Shown here piece by piece: positions 1 to 8,266 of a DNA stretch of 64,000 bases. A program made the position numbers and the translations under genes. Under the pieces are notes generated by a model, which searched no databases, had not been told where the DNA came from, and saw only the letters and a program-made list of their open reading frames with translations. Each line of letters opens with the position of its first letter. Positions within the stretch are counted from its first letter, which is position 1. This DNA is from Flavobacterium lutivivi (GTDB taxonomy: Bacteria > Bacteroidota > Bacteroidia > Flavobacteriales > Flavobacteriaceae), in assembly GCF_014642275.1 (NCBI RefSeq), contig NZ_BMIM01000002.1, forward strand, positions 186,001 to 250,000. Direction: 5' to 3'.

Positions 1-419
1 AACAAGAAGATAAATACAATCTTTTTGAAAAAGCAAAACCCAAAGTAAAAATCGTTTTGTTTTCTCCACTAAAAGGTTCAATAACTGAGCAATACAATCC
101 AAAAAAGAAGCATTATGCAGTTGATGTTGCGGTACCAAAAAACACCGCAATCAAATCGGTTCTTGGTGGAACAGTAATTTTTGCCGATTGGACTCCATCT
201 ACAGGATACGTGGCGATTGTTAGACATAACAATGGTTTTATTTCTGTTTACAAACATGCAGCATCTCTCAATGTAGAGCAAGGTGATGTTGTGAAAACTG
301 GTGAAGCAATTGCACTTGCTGGTTCTACAGGACACGAGTCAACAGGTATTCATTTGCATTTTGAACTCTGGAAAGATGGTTACCCAATCAATCCAACTAC
401 TTTTATTGAATTTGAATAG
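1..419 (+). CDS. M23 (LytM) family metallopeptidase, 5' end outside window
   Basis: Likely a zinc-dependent peptidoglycan endopeptidase acting in the periplasm. The frame is open from base 3 with no stop before 417-419, so 138 residues are visible and the N-terminus is cut by the window edge. The zinc-site motifs of the M23 fold are intact: HYAVDV (His-x3-Asp) near the start of the domain and the HLHFE motif near the end. The GxVxFAD and HxNGxxSVYKH strands typical of LytM domains lie between them. In contrast to the EnvC-like protein at 53963, this one should be catalytically active. The SdpI-like gene begins two bases after the stop, so the genes are probably cotranscribed. The family is clear; the substrate bond is not known. 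Confidence 0.9.
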   Translation, partial: QEDKYNLFEKAKPKVKIVLFSPLKGSITEQYNPKKKHYAVDVAVPKNTAIKSVLGGTVIFADWTPSTGYVAIVRHNNGFISVYKHAASLNVEQGDVVKTGEAIALAGSTGHESTGIHLHFELWKDGYPINPTTFIEFE

Positions 420-420
420 T

Positions 421-786
421 ATGGAAAAAACGATTGTATTTATTCTTGAAAACACTTTTTTTCTATCATTTTTGGTTGGAGTTATTTTCTTTATAGCTTC
501 ATTTATTTCGCTAAAATTTCCGCCAAAGAAGATTAATTATCTCTATGGTTACAGAACAAATTCTTCTATGAAAAACCAAGAAATTTGGAATTTTTCGCAA
601 CGGTTTTCTAGTTTCGCAATGATGAAATCTTCAGTTGTGTTGATATTGTTATCACTAACCAATTTTTTCTTCCAACTTGATGAAAAATTTCAGTTGATAA
701 TTGGTTTAGGCTTAATTATCTTGGCAACTATGTTTGTATTTGTTTCAACAGAAAAAGCTATCAAAAAGAATTTTACAAATAGTTAA
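421..786 (+). CDS. SdpI family membrane protein
   Basis: Small integral membrane protein of 121 residues with three predicted hydrophobic segments (about residues 10-30, 65-85 and 90-108). The motif around residues 34-52, GYRTNSSMKN followed by IWNFSQRF, matches the SdpI/YhfL signature (GYRTxxSMKNxxxW). SdpI of Bacillus is an immunity protein and signalling partner, but most members, including this one, have no known partner. The ATG at 421 is chosen because it follows the previous stop by one base and begins just before the first membrane segment; longer in-frame starts run inside the M23 gene. No SdpC-like toxin is visible nearby. Confidence 0.82.
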   Translation: MEKTIVFILENTFFLSFLVGVIFFIASFISLKFPPKKINYLYGYRTNSSMKNQEIWNFSQRFSSFAMMKSSVVLILLSLTNFFFQLDEKFQLIIGLGLIILATMFVFVSTEKAIKKNFTNS

Positions 787-790
787 AATT

Positions 791-2275
791 ATGTCGATAA
801 AATCCTTTGCAGCCAAAATATTCGCAAAAGTTGTGCACAACAAAACACAAGCTTGGGCAAATAATCCAGTCGAAACGCAACAAAAAGTTTTTCAGGATTT
901 AATCAATCAAGCAAAAGACACCGTTTTTGGTAAAGATCATCATTTTGAAAAAATAAAAACATTTCAGGATTTTGCCCATCAAGTTCCCATTCGTGATTAT
1001 GAAGAACTTCGACCATATATTGACAGAGTTGTAAAAGGCGAGGAGAGCATACTGTGGCAAGGCAAACCAATTTATTTTGCTAAAACTTCGGGCACAACAT
1101 CTGGAGCAAAATATATTCCGTTGACCAAAGAGTCAATGCCATATCATATCGAAGCTGCTCGAAATGCCATTTTGAGTTATATACACGAAACCGGAAAAGC
1201 TGATTTTGTTGACGGTAAAATGATTTTCCTGCAAGGAAGTCCAATTCTTGAAGAAAAAAACGGAATAAAACTTGGTCGCCTTTCTGGAATTGTAGCCCAT
1301 TTTGTTCCAAAATATTTACAGAAAAACCGAATGCCAAGTTGGGAAACCAATTGTATTGAGGATTGGGAAACCAAGGTTGATGCCATTGTTGAGGAAACCA
1401 TAAATGAAAACATGAGTGTCATTTCAGGGATTCCTTCTTGGGTACAAATGTATTTTGAAAAGCTTCAAGAAAAAGGAGGAAAACCTGTTGGCGAAATTTT
1501 CAAAAACTTCAATTTGTTTATTTATGGTGGTGTGAATTATGAACCATACAGAGCAAAATTTGAAAAGCTAATAGGAAGAAAAGTTGATTCTATTGAATTA
1601 TTTCCAGCTTCCGAAGGATTTTTTGCCTACCAAGATTCGCAAAAAGAAAAAGGAATGTTACTGCTTTTAAACTCAGGTATTTTCTACGAGTTTATAAAAT
1701 CTGACGAATTTTTTACCGAAAATCCTAGACGTTATACCATTGGTGAAGTTGAGTTGGGTATAAACTATGTTTTACTGCTTTCTACCAACGCTGGACTTTG
1801 GGCTTACAATATTGGAGATACAGTTCAATTCACGAGTTTAAAGCCTTACAGAGTTATTGTTTCGGGTAGAATAAAGCATTATATTTCTGCTTTTGGCGAA
1901 CATGTCATTGGCAAAGAGGTAGAATCTGCGCTCAAAGAAGCGATGGAAAACACAACCATTAGCGTCAACGAATTTACTGTTGCGCCACAAATCAATCCGC
2001 AAAGTGGTTTACCTTATCATGAATGGTTTATCGAATTTGAAAACGAACCAGAAAATCTTGAAGAATTTGCCTTAAAAATTGATAATGCGATGCGCAAGCA
2101 AAATGTATATTACGACGATTTGATTGTTGGAAACGTTTTGCGAACCTTAATTATAACAAAAGTTAGTAAAAATGGTTTTCAAGATTACATGAGATCTATT
2201 GGCAAACTCGGAGGACAAAATAAATTACCTCGATTGAGTAATGATAGAAAAATTGCAGACTTTTTTACAAAATAG
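791..2275 (+). CDS. GH3 family acyl-acid adenylating enzyme
   Basis: Protein of 494 residues related to plant GH3 acyl-acid amido synthetases, which adenylate a carboxylic acid and join it to an amino acid. An ATP-loop motif, SGTTSGAKYIPLT, lies near residue 100. The C-terminal lid region carries SGRIKHYISAFGEHV, typical of the family. The bacterial homologues are uncharacterised, so the substrate is unknown. The ATG at 791 is preferred; the longer in-frame start lies inside the SdpI-like gene. The upstream gene ends only four bases before it, so it is probably the third gene of one transcript. Confidence 0.85.
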   Translation: MSIKSFAAKIFAKVVHNKTQAWANNPVETQQKVFQDLINQAKDTVFGKDHHFEKIKTFQDFAHQVPIRDYEELRPYIDRVVKGEESILWQGKPIYFAKTSGTTSGAKYIPLTKESMPYHIEAARNAILSYIHETGKADFVDGKMIFLQGSPILEEKNGIKLGRLSGIVAHFVPKYLQKNRMPSWETNCIEDWETKVDAIVEETINENMSVISGIPSWVQMYFEKLQEKGGKPVGEIFKNFNLFIYGGVNYEPYRAKFEKLIGRKVDSIELFPASEGFFAYQDSQKEKGMLLLLNSGIFYEFIKSDEFFTENPRRYTIGEVELGINYVLLLSTNAGLWAYNIGDTVQFTSLKPYRVIVSGRIKHYISAFGEHVIGKEVESALKEAMENTTISVNEFTVAPQINPQSGLPYHEWFIEFENEPENLEEFALKIDNAMRKQNVYYDDLIVGNVLRTLIITKVSKNGFQDYMRSIGKLGGQNKLPRLSNDRKIADFFTK

Positions 2276-2282
2276 AATAAAG

Positions 2283-3194
2283 ATGATAGATAAAAGATTG
2301 ATTTTTATTTTACTTATAATTTCACAATTTACTTTTTCTCAAATCAAAGGAATTGTAAAAGATTCAATTTCAGGAGAACCTATTCCTTATGTAAATATTT
2401 GGGTAGAAAACGAAAATATAGGAACAACTTCAGAGGAAGATGGAACTTTTACAATCAATGCTAATGAAGAAAAAAAACTTGTTTTTTCGGCATTGGGTTA
2501 TGAGGAAAAGGAAATTATTTCAAAAACTAAAACTATTTTGCTGAAACCAAAGTTTTTTCAATTAAATGAAATTGTAATTCAACAACCTAAATTGGCTGAG
2601 GAAATAGAGATAGGAAATTATGAAACAAATGGTTTTAGATTTGGGGTTGGAAACATTAATTCAGCAGTTTTTTTCAGACCAGATAAAGAAATGTTAGCAC
2701 ATCCATTTCTAAAAAAAATCAAGTTTATGACTAAATCAAAAGTGGATAATGCAAAAATAAGAATTAGGATTTTGAGTAACAATTCGAATAACTCGCCAGA
2801 TAAAAGTTTACTTGATGAAGAAATAATTATTACTGTAAAAAAAGGCAAAAACAAAAATCTGATAGACTTAAGAGACTTCCATTTTAAAATTCCAAAAGAA
2901 GGATTTTTTGTGTCTTTTGAAAAGTTATTGATAGAATCAAATAAGTATTTTGATGAATTTACGTATAAAGACAATAGAGGAAATAAAGTAACTCAAAAAT
3001 CAATGTCTATTGAGCCTGAGTTATGTTATGTGCCAGAAGAAAAAGATATCGTGTGGCAATCATCGATGAATGGTAAATGGATAAAGGCTAGTAAACAAAT
3101 ATTAGACAAACCAAAAAGCTATGAAAACTTATTAATGAGGAAATACCACGATAAATACTTAATGCCTTCAATGAAAATAATCTTAACAAACTAA
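2283..3194 (+). CDS. Secreted carboxypeptidase-regulatory-like domain protein, tandem copy 1
   Basis: A 303-residue protein with an N-terminal signal peptide (hydrophobic residues 5-18, ending TFSQ). It then carries a CarboxypepD_reg-like beta-sandwich (IKGIVKDSISGEPIPYVNI, later the FSALGYEEKE strand), the fold found at the start of Bacteroidetes outer-membrane receptors and surface proteins. The remaining 200 residues match no family I recognise and no TonB barrel follows, so it is not a SusC protein. Its stop overlaps the start of a paralogue (TAATG) with the same domain order. Residues about 34-74 are almost identical between the two proteins while the rest has diverged. Function unknown; probably periplasmic or surface. 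Confidence 0.8.
   Translation: MIDKRLIFILLIISQFTFSQIKGIVKDSISGEPIPYVNIWVENENIGTTSEEDGTFTINANEEKKLVFSALGYEEKEIISKTKTILLKPKFFQLNEIVIQQPKLAEEIEIGNYETNGFRFGVGNINSAVFFRPDKEMLAHPFLKKIKFMTKSKVDNAKIRIRILSNNSNNSPDKSLLDEEIIITVKKGKNKNLIDLRDFHFKIPKEGFFVSFEKLLIESNKYFDEFTYKDNRGNKVTQKSMSIEPELCYVPEEKDIVWQSSMNGKWIKASKQILDKPKSYENLLMRKYHDKYLMPSMKIILTN
2382..2503 (+). repeat. Conserved 122-bp block shared with 3278-3399 (copy 1)
   Basis: By eye the two 122-base blocks differ at about six positions, whereas the flanking parts of the two paralogous genes are strongly diverged. The blocks encode the same part of the regulatory-like domain and lie 896 bases apart in direct orientation. Confidence 0.85.
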
Positions 3195-4060
3195 TGAAAT
3201 TCATTTTTTTTCTTTTAATCACTTTACCTCTTTCCGCACAAATCAAAGGAAATGTTGTTGATGAAAACAACAATCCGATTCCTTATGTGAATATTTGGGT
3301 AGAAAACGAAAATATAGGAACAACTTCAAAAGAAGATGGGACTTTTACAATCAATGCTAATGAAGACAAAAAACTTGTTTTTTCGGCATTGGGTTATGAA
3401 AACAAAACGGTTTCTCTTAGCGAAGGGAATAAAGTAGTTTTAAAACAAAAAGAAATTCAACTTAAAGAAGTTGTTCTACAATCACGAAAGGAAACCAAAG
3501 AAATTGAAATAGGCAATTCAGAAAAAATACATCACAAGCAATTATCAGGAGATAAACCCTGGATTTATGCAAAACTCTTTCCTTTTAAACAAGAGTATGA
3601 TGATACACCTTTTGTAAAAAAAATTATTTTTTACTCCGATAGCGAAATAAATAATGCAAAAATAAAGATCAGAATATTTGAATTCAATGATACTATTCCA
3701 ACAGAGGATATGCTACAAGAAGATTTGATAATTTCTGTCAAAAAAGGAATGCGAAAGAATAAGATTGATGTAGAAAAACACAACATTAGGTTTCCAGAAA
3801 AAGGAATAGTCATTGGTCTTGAATGGTTGATTATTGACGAAAACAAATTTGATTTTGAGTATAAAGACTTCAAATCGAACAATACAATTAAAGTGACTAG
3901 TTATGCGCCTTCTTTTATTCTAAATTATTTTGATGAAGACAACTCTTTTAGCTACTCAGGTGGAAAATGGTCAAGGAGAAAGAGAGTAGATTCAAAAAAT
4001 AATAAACCTTGGGACAACGAGCTTATGACGCCAGCTATAAATTTAATATTATCTAACTAA
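3194..4060 (+). CDS. Secreted carboxypeptidase-regulatory-like domain protein, tandem copy 2
   Basis: A 288-residue paralogue of the preceding protein. It has a signal peptide (MKFIFFLLITLPLSAQ), the regulatory-like beta-sandwich at about residues 17-85 and an unassigned C-terminal region. Both proteins share the pattern in which KKIxF is followed by NNAKIKIRIFE-type and IISVKKGxxKNxID segments, so the whole gene was duplicated. Translation is probably coupled because the upstream stop and this ATG share one base. No membrane anchor or lipobox is seen. Function unknown. Confidence 0.8.
   Translation: MKFIFFLLITLPLSAQIKGNVVDENNNPIPYVNIWVENENIGTTSKEDGTFTINANEDKKLVFSALGYENKTVSLSEGNKVVLKQKEIQLKEVVLQSRKETKEIEIGNSEKIHHKQLSGDKPWIYAKLFPFKQEYDDTPFVKKIIFYSDSEINNAKIKIRIFEFNDTIPTEDMLQEDLIISVKKGMRKNKIDVEKHNIRFPEKGIVIGLEWLIIDENKFDFEYKDFKSNNTIKVTSYAPSFILNYFDEDNSFSYSGGKWSRRKRVDSKNNKPWDNELMTPAINLILSN
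3278..3399 (+). repeat. Conserved 122-bp block shared with 2382-2503 (copy 2)
   Basis: Partner of the block at 2382-2503, about 95% identical by eye. It lies in the middle of the second paralogue's N-terminal domain. Confidence 0.85.
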
Positions 4061-4072
4061 CCACAAAAACCG

Positions 4073-4080
4073 TATATTTG
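4073..4080 (+). promoter_or_regulatory. Bacteroidetes -7 promoter element (TATATTTG)
   Basis: Exact match to TAnnTTTG, 21 bases before the ATG at 4102. It places transcription start just upstream of that ATG and argues against the longer start at 4078. No clear -33 TTG was found. Confidence 0.65.
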
Positions 4081-4101
4081 CAGGTTAGAAAAAATACTTT
4101 A

Positions 4102-5793
4102 ATGAAAGAAATTAAAAACATTTCGCGCTCACGAGCGCAAGAGTCTTCGGCAGCTATCGAACGACTGTACATTACCATGAGACATTTATTCAACAGAGGT
4201 TTTTATAAACCAATGGGTGTTTCGGGGGAAACATTAAGAGAAGCATTATTGCTTCTAAGACCAGAAATTTATGGAAGTATTGCAGAAGAAAAAGTAGAAC
4301 TAAACGGTTTGCTTTATGTAATAGAAAGACTTCCAGTAGGCATTGAAGAATGTCGTTACATCAATTTAACTTCGGATGAAGGGTATTCAAAATCACATTT
4401 TCAAGCCATTGTTCCTCCAAAAAGAAAACGCAATTGTTACCGAATTGACGAAGAGCAAATGAATGTTGAAATCACTCGAGGTCGTTCAGACATTTACGAT
4501 ATTTTAACACATTTGACTTTTATTTTCATAGAGTCTCACAAGATTAAAAATAGAGTTTTACTTGATGAAATTGAGGTTGAAGTTACTCGTGATTGGCAAA
4601 AACTAGAACAAGCAGTTTTACAGAACAAAAAGTTATCACAAAAAGATAAAGAAATTGCTATCTCTCATGCTTCAAATGTTTTGGGAAGAAGTTTTTCGGA
4701 AGTTTTAGATATCTATGACAGCTTTGCAACCACAGAAAAACCAGATAGATTCCTACATGTAATTTATTGGTTAGGGAAACTTGCCATCGAAGAAGTGGTA
4801 GATAATAATAAACGCACAATTACTTTTAGTCCTATACTAAGAGAAAGGCTAGGGCATCATATTCATGGTGAAATTTGGGCAAACAACATCAAGAAAGTAT
4901 TGAAAGACAATAACCTTCTCGAAAGACCAATTCACATTATTAGTGCCAATATGCATAGTGTAATGAACTCCATATTTGCACCTGCTGTTTTGGCATCAAA
5001 ATATAAAGGAAAAGCTGAATATCAGATTTATGAAGACTTGAGCGCATCTGCAAATAAGGAATTGCGTCAAAAAGTAGAAGAATTTGCCCTTCAAAACGGA
5101 ATGATTTCTATGCCAGATGAGTCGGGAACAAACATAGATGTTCAAATTTTTGACACTGCTAAATTCGACTGGAAAAAAACTGCTTTTCCAAAAGCCAAAA
5201 TAGATAAAAAAGCACCAGTAATTATAGTAATGGATTATGCTTTTGGTGAGCAAGCTTTCGAAACAATCGATGAGCTTTTAAAACCATATAAAAGCGGAAA
5301 AGAAAAAAGCTTCCTAGATGTTGAGTCAGTTTCAATCATGGGTAAGGCAGGAATTCTAGAAGGTGGAAAAGGTGACATTATGATACCATCAGCTCACATC
5401 AATGAAGGAACAGCCGATAATTATCCTTTCGATAATGAATTGACCAAAGAAATGTTTGATGGAAACGGAATACCAGTTTATGCTGGTCCAATGATTACCG
5501 TACTAGGAACATCACTTCAGAATAAGGATTTATTGAAATTTTTCCACGAATCAACTTGGGAAGTTATAGGTCTAGAAATGGAAGGTGCTTATTATCAAAA
5601 AGCAATTCAGTCAGCATCCAAAATTAGAAAAAGCATTCCACAAGATGTAAAAGTTAGATATGCCTATTACGCTTCAGATAACCCACTAGAAACAGGAAGC
5701 ACACTTGCTTCTGGAGGACTTGGAACTACTGGTGTAAAACCGACTTACCTTATTACAATAAAAATTTTAGAACAAATATTTAATATCAAATAA
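4102..5793 (+). CDS. Conserved protein with nucleoside-phosphorylase-like C-terminus (resembles DUF6909)
   Basis: Protein of 563 residues. The N-terminal half is helical, has no family I can name with certainty, and contains the RSRAQESSAAIERLY segment near the start. The C-terminal half (from about residue 365) resembles the purine/uridine phosphorylase fold: SIMGKAGILEGGKGDIMIP, VIGLEMEGAYY and YYASDNPLE match the glycine-rich, MEG and late Ser/Asp-Asn motifs. AMP nucleosidase also combines a helical N-terminal domain with such a C-terminal domain, so a nucleotide-cleaving role is possible but inferred. I recall Bacteroidetes homologues named DUF6909. The -7 element at 4073 supports this start. 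The Wzz-like gene begins two bases downstream. Confidence 0.75.
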   Translation: MKEIKNISRSRAQESSAAIERLYITMRHLFNRGFYKPMGVSGETLREALLLLRPEIYGSIAEEKVELNGLLYVIERLPVGIEECRYINLTSDEGYSKSHFQAIVPPKRKRNCYRIDEEQMNVEITRGRSDIYDILTHLTFIFIESHKIKNRVLLDEIEVEVTRDWQKLEQAVLQNKKLSQKDKEIAISHASNVLGRSFSEVLDIYDSFATTEKPDRFLHVIYWLGKLAIEEVVDNNKRTITFSPILRERLGHHIHGEIWANNIKKVLKDNNLLERPIHIISANMHSVMNSIFAPAVLASKYKGKAEYQIYEDLSASANKELRQKVEEFALQNGMISMPDESGTNIDVQIFDTAKFDWKKTAFPKAKIDKKAPVIIVMDYAFGEQAFETIDELLKPYKSGKEKSFLDVESVSIMGKAGILEGGKGDIMIPSAHINEGTADNYPFDNELTKEMFDGNGIPVYAGPMITVLGTSLQNKDLLKFFHESTWEVIGLEMEGAYYQKAIQSASKIRKSIPQDVKVRYAYYASDNPLETGSTLASGGLGTTGVKPTYLITIKILEQIFNIK

Positions 5794-5794
5794 A

Positions 5795-6775
5795 ATGAAT
5801 AATTCGCCTCAAAATAATGATAGTCAAGAAATTGATTTATCACAGATTTCAAGAAAAATAGGTGGTTTTTTTGATGGAATAATTTTCAACATTTTTAGAA
5901 TAATATTCTTTTTAAAAAGAAATATTGTTTTGGTTGGAATATTATTAGTTCTTGGAGCTGGATTGGGATATTTTCTAGATAAAACCAATAAAAACTATGA
6001 AAACCAAATAGTGGTTATTCCAAATTTTGACTCGGTAGATTATTTGTATTCTAAAATTGAATTAATCAATTCCAAAGTCAAAGAAGGAGATACAATTTTT
6101 CTAAAAAATGTTGTTGGAATTAAGAACCCTAAGAAACTAGGTTTGATAGAAATTAAGCCCATAACTGATGTGTATAAGTTTATCAAAGACAAAGACAATA
6201 ATTTTGAAATGATTAAGCTAATGGCAGAAGATGGTGATATCAAGAAAATTATTGAGGAAAATGTAACCAGTAAAAACTATCCTTATCATTTGATAACCTT
6301 TTTCACCTCAGAAGAAACATCATTAGACAAAACGATTAACCCAATTTTGAATTATCTTAATCAGTCTGATTATTATGCAAAAATTCAAAAAGAATACGTC
6401 AATAATGTAAAGGTTAAAATGATTGAAAACGATACAATTATCAAACAAATTGATGGTTTTTTGAACAGTCTATCAAAATCGATTAATAGCTCACAAAAAA
6501 GCGATAAATTGGTTTATTACAATGAAAATTCGCAGCTAAATGATGTTATCAAAACAAAAGATCAATTAGTTTATGAACAAGGTTCACACAGACTTGAATT
6601 GGTTAATTTGGATAAAATCATAAAAGATAATAGCGTTACTATAAATAGTAAAAATAGTACAGGTGTAAATGGGAAAATGAAATTTATAATTCCATTATTT
6701 TTTATTCTAATACTAATTTTATTAAAAGTTTTTAGAAAAGTGTATCAAAAACAACTTTCAAAAGTAAATAGTTAA
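5795..6775 (+). CDS. Wzz-like chain-length determinant family protein
   Basis: Protein of 326 residues with two membrane segments, at about residues 44-60 and 296-313, bracketing a long hydrophilic helical region. This is the topology of polysaccharide co-polymerases (Wzz, or Wzc without its kinase), which set glycan chain length at the inner membrane. No Walker motif or tyrosine-rich tail is present, so it is the kinase-less type. It starts one base after the previous stop and ends two bases before rfbA, at the head of the polysaccharide locus. Sequence similarity to Wzz is weak, so the call rests on topology and context. Confidence 0.7.
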   Translation: MNNSPQNNDSQEIDLSQISRKIGGFFDGIIFNIFRIIFFLKRNIVLVGILLVLGAGLGYFLDKTNKNYENQIVVIPNFDSVDYLYSKIELINSKVKEGDTIFLKNVVGIKNPKKLGLIEIKPITDVYKFIKDKDNNFEMIKLMAEDGDIKKIIEENVTSKNYPYHLITFFTSEETSLDKTINPILNYLNQSDYYAKIQKEYVNNVKVKMIENDTIIKQIDGFLNSLSKSINSSQKSDKLVYYNENSQLNDVIKTKDQLVYEQGSHRLELVNLDKIIKDNSVTINSKNSTGVNGKMKFIIPLFFILILILLKVFRKVYQKQLSKVNS

Positions 6776-6777
6776 AA

Positions 6778-7635
6778 ATGAAGGGAATTATTTTAGCTGG
6801 TGGTTCAGGAACTAGGTTACATCCACTAACATTGGCGGTGAGTAAGCAATTGATGCCTATTTATGATAAACCAATGATCTATTATCCATTGTCAACCTTG
6901 ATGTGGGCTGGAATAAATGAAATACTAATCATTTCTACACCACATGATTTGCCACTTTTTAGACAATTGCTTGGCGATGGTTCTGGTTTAGGTTGTCGAT
7001 TTGAATATGCCGTTCAAGAAAATCCAAACGGATTAGCAGAAGCCTTTATCATTGGCAAAGACTTCATTGGTGAGGACAAAGCGGCTTTAATTCTTGGTGA
7101 TAATATTTTTTATGGAACAGGTTTGGCCGAACTGCTTCAAGCCAACAATAACCCAGAAGGTGGAATAATTTATGCTTACCATGTTCATGACCCAGAACGA
7201 TATGGTGTTGTTGATTTTGATAAAGAAGGGAATGTACTTTCTATTGAAGAAAAACCTCAAAACCCTAAATCGAATTATGCTGTTCCAGGAATTTACTTTT
7301 ATGACAATACTGTCGTAGAAATTGCCGCAAATATACAACCAAGTCATCGTGGAGAATTAGAGATAACTGATGTAAACAAAGAGTATCTGAAACGAGGAAA
7401 ACTTAAAGTTTCCATACTCGATAGAGGAACAGCTTGGTTGGATACAGGAACATTCCAATCGCTGATGCAAGCTAGTCAGTTTGTTCAAGTAATTGAAGAA
7501 CGACAAGGATTGAAAATTGGTGCTATTGAAGAAGCCGCTTTCAAAATGGGTTTTATAGATGCTGAACAATTAAAAAAATTAGCACAACCGTTATTAAAAA
7601 GTGGTTATGGAAATCACTTATTAAGTTTGATATAA
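6778..7635 (+). CDS. rfbA: Glucose-1-phosphate thymidylyltransferase RmlA
   Basis: Forms dTDP-glucose from dTTP and glucose 1-phosphate, the first step to dTDP-rhamnose and dTDP-4-amino-dideoxy sugars. At 285 residues it has the normal length. The nucleotide-binding signature [13 protein letters not shown] is at residues 6-18, followed by [26 protein letters not shown] and the [20 protein letters not shown] segment are also typical of RmlA. It is followed by rfbC and rfbD, but rfbB is missing from the window, so the 4,6-dehydratase must be encoded elsewhere. Confidence 0.97.
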   Translation: MKGIILAGGSGTRLHPLTLAVSKQLMPIYDKPMIYYPLSTLMWAGINEILIISTPHDLPLFRQLLGDGSGLGCRFEYAVQENPNGLAEAFIIGKDFIGEDKAALILGDNIFYGTGLAELLQANNNPEGGIIYAYHVHDPERYGVVDFDKEGNVLSIEEKPQNPKSNYAVPGIYFYDNTVVEIAANIQPSHRGELEITDVNKEYLKRGKLKVSILDRGTAWLDTGTFQSLMQASQFVQVIEERQGLKIGAIEEAAFKMGFIDAEQLKKLAQPLLKSGYGNHLLSLI

Positions 7636-7641
7636 ATTTTT

Positions 7642-7675
7642 GTTTCAAGTTTCAAGTTTCAGGTTTCAAGTTTTT
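7642..7675 (+). repeat. Tandem heptanucleotide repeat (GTTTCAA-type, 4 units)
   Basis: Four consecutive seven-base units (GTTTCAA, GTTTCAA, GTTTCAG, GTTTCAA) and a partial fifth, in the 79-base gap between rfbA and rfbC. The rest of the gap is TTGAA/TTTGA-rich and resembles the reverse complement of the repeat at 35029. A related array with GTTTAAA and GTTTCAG units lies at 31732. Confidence 0.9.
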
Positions 7676-7714
7676 GAAATTGAATTTGATTTTTGAATTT
7701 GACATTGAATAACT

Positions 7715-8266
7715 ATGAATTTCATACCAACAAAGCTACAAGGTTGTTACATTATAGAGCCAAAAATTATTCTTGATGAACGAGGTTATTTCATGGAAAG
7801 TTTCAATGAAAAAACATTTCAAAATGGAATAGGACAAGCGGTGCATTTTGTTCAAGACAATCAATCGTTTTCTTCCAAAGGCGTTTTACGCGGATTGCAT
7901 TATCAAACAGGCGAACATGCACAAGCTAAGTTAGTTCGTGTGTTACAAGGCGAAGTTTTGGATGTAGCTGTTGACATTCGTCCAGATTCGCCAACATTTG
8001 GTCAATATGAATCAGTACTTTTATCAGAAGAAAATCAAAAACAATTTTTTGTTCCAAGAGGTTTTGCTCACGGATTTTTGGTCTTGAGCGAAACAGCTAC
8101 ATTTTTTTATAAATGTGATAATTTTTATAACAAAGAAAGCGAAGGCGGAATTATCTACAATGATGAAACGATAAATATCAATTGGCAATTTTCGTTGGAA
8201 GATTTGATTATTTCCGAGAAAGATAAAGTACAACCAACATTAGAAAACGCCAAGAAAGCATGGTAG
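7715..8266 (+). CDS. rfbC: dTDP-4-dehydrorhamnose 3,5-epimerase RmlC
   Basis: Cupin enzyme of 183 residues that epimerises dTDP-4-keto-6-deoxyglucose at C3 and C5. Visible hallmarks are DERGYFMESFNE near residue 20, VQDNQSFSSKGVLRGLHYQ (the catalytic His lies in RGLHYQ), VLDVAVDIRPDSPTFG and PRGFAHGFLVLSE. Its length is standard. It overlaps rfbD by seven bases, indicating coupled translation. Confidence 0.97.
   Translation: MNFIPTKLQGCYIIEPKIILDERGYFMESFNEKTFQNGIGQAVHFVQDNQSFSSKGVLRGLHYQTGEHAQAKLVRVLQGEVLDVAVDIRPDSPTFGQYESVLLSEENQKQFFVPRGFAHGFLVLSETATFFYKCDNFYNKESEGGIIYNDETININWQFSLEDLIISEKDKVQPTLENAKKAW

Noticed and set aside
301-420. Longer N-terminus for the SdpI-like protein
   Set aside because: It would overlap the M23 gene in another frame, and homologous sequence begins at the ATG at 421.
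2618-2974. Minus-strand frame of 118 codons opposite the first secreted paralogue
   Set aside because: No promoter or recognisable product; the forward gene has a signal peptide and known domain.
4078-4101. Longer start for the phosphorylase-like protein
   Set aside because: The upstream TTG lies inside the -7 promoter element, so it would not be transcribed.
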